Shown: piece by piece, positions 5,453-5,675 of the stretch
How positions within the stretch are numbered: position 1 is the stretch's first letter
Layout: every line of letters begins with the position of its first letter
NCBI GenBank assembly: GCA_025463665.1
Contig: JAODAY010000335.1
Location: 1-5,675, forward strand
From: Microbacteriaceae bacterium
Lineage (GTDB): Bacteria; Actinomycetota; Actinomycetes; Actinomycetales; Microbacteriaceae
Direction of reading: 5' to 3'
DNA length: 5,675 nucleotides
Program-made: the position numbers and the translations under genes
Notes under the pieces: generated by a model
The model's input: the letters and a program-made list of their open reading frames with translations, nothing else
The model's database searches: none
Told to the model about the DNA's origin: nothing

Positions 5453-5675
5453 GTGACGGTGATCGAGGTCGCCGACCTCAGTGACCCGCGGCTCGCCGAT
5501 TACGCGCACCTGACCGACGTCGCGCTCAAGAAGGCGCGCGGCACCGAGCACGGCCTGTACCTCGCCGAGTCGCTCCTCGTCTTCGAACGGGCGCTGCGCG
5601 CCGGGCACCGGCCGCGCTCAGTACTCGCCCTCGGGAACACCGTCGATGACGCGCTCGACCTGCTCGGCGACGTCG
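5453..5675 (+). CDS. TrmH/SpoU family RNA 2'-O-methyltransferase, N-terminal part (3' end cut by window edge)
   Basis: The first 74 or so residues of what looks like a TrmH/SpoU-type (SPOUT) rRNA or tRNA 2'-O-ribose methyltransferase. Seen: the N-terminal substrate-binding region typical of actinobacterial members, with IEVADLSDPRLADY, then LTDVALKKARGTEHGLYLAES (the run that normally reads EHGLFIAEG), followed by an arginine-rich helix ERALRAGHRPRSVLAL. The SAM-binding knotted domain and its motifs would lie beyond the right edge, so the catalytic part is not seen and the RNA target is unknown. Two in-frame GTG codons, 5453 and 5459, are candidate starts; neither has a good Shine-Dalgarno. 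The gene begins 16 bases after the gabD stop, so translation may depend on ribosomes finishing gabD. Family assignment rests on resemblance of this N-terminal region only. Confidence 0.72.
   Translation, partial: MTVIEVADLSDPRLADYAHLTDVALKKARGTEHGLYLAESLLVFERALRAGHRPRSVLALGNTVDDALDLLGDV

Noticed and set aside
1..5675. Apparent recurrence of GGATG/CATCC, considered as a genome-architecture or methylation motif
   Set aside because: I counted about 14 occurrences on both strands together, against roughly 11 expected by chance at about 70% GC, so there is no real enrichment.
1..5675. Search for tRNA, rRNA, riboswitch, CRISPR array, insertion sequence or toxin-antitoxin genes
   Set aside because: No array of repeats, no terminal inverted repeats, no transposase or integrase motifs, and no non-coding gap longer than 59 bases that could hold them.

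Overview
The window is a high-GC stretch of chromosome from an actinobacterium. Strong G/C preference at third codon positions, GTG and TTG starts, leaderless-looking promoters and the style of the proteins suggest a Microbacteriaceae-type organism (inference from composition and remembered family resemblance; no search was run). Coding density is very high. It looks like ordinary chromosomal housekeeping and metabolic sequence: I found no mobile element, CRISPR array, tRNA, rRNA or phage gene, and no convincing undescribed system.

Layout, left to right. (1) 2-883, plus: the 3' nine tenths of a Gfo/Idh/MocA-type NAD(P)-dependent sugar or diol dehydrogenase, cut by the left edge. (2) 915-1370, plus: an SRPBCC/AHSA1 (START-like fold) protein starting at TTG behind a good Shine-Dalgarno, probably cotranscribed with gene 1. 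(3) 1393-1779, minus: a YaeR/GloA2-type glyoxalase-fold metalloprotein, convergent with gene 2 and divergent from gene 4. (4) 1839-3326, plus: a membrane-anchored PBP4-type D-Ala-D-Ala carboxypeptidase (DacB). (5) About 3356-3970, plus: a nicotinamidase (PncA) with all active-site residues but no canonical start codon at the expected place. (6) 3967-5436, plus: a succinate-semialdehyde dehydrogenase-type aldehyde dehydrogenase (GabD), overlapping gene 5 by ATGA. (7) 5453-5675, plus: the N-terminal part of a TrmH/SpoU-type RNA methyltransferase, cut by the right edge.

Genes 4 to 7 run in one direction with gaps of 29 bases or less and no clear terminator, so they probably form one transcript from the promoter just before dacB. 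PncA feeds nicotinic acid into NAD salvage and GabD uses NAD(P)+, which is a loose cofactor link. Cell-wall trimming and RNA methylation have no obvious metabolic tie to them.

Two points deserve a second look. The 59-base gap between genes 3 and 4 reads as two back-to-back promoters whose -35 elements share one base and whose predicted +1 positions both fall on the first base of the start codon (leaderless ATG and leaderless GTG). The pncA start region has a good Shine-Dalgarno followed, at the right distance, by AGG rather than ATG.
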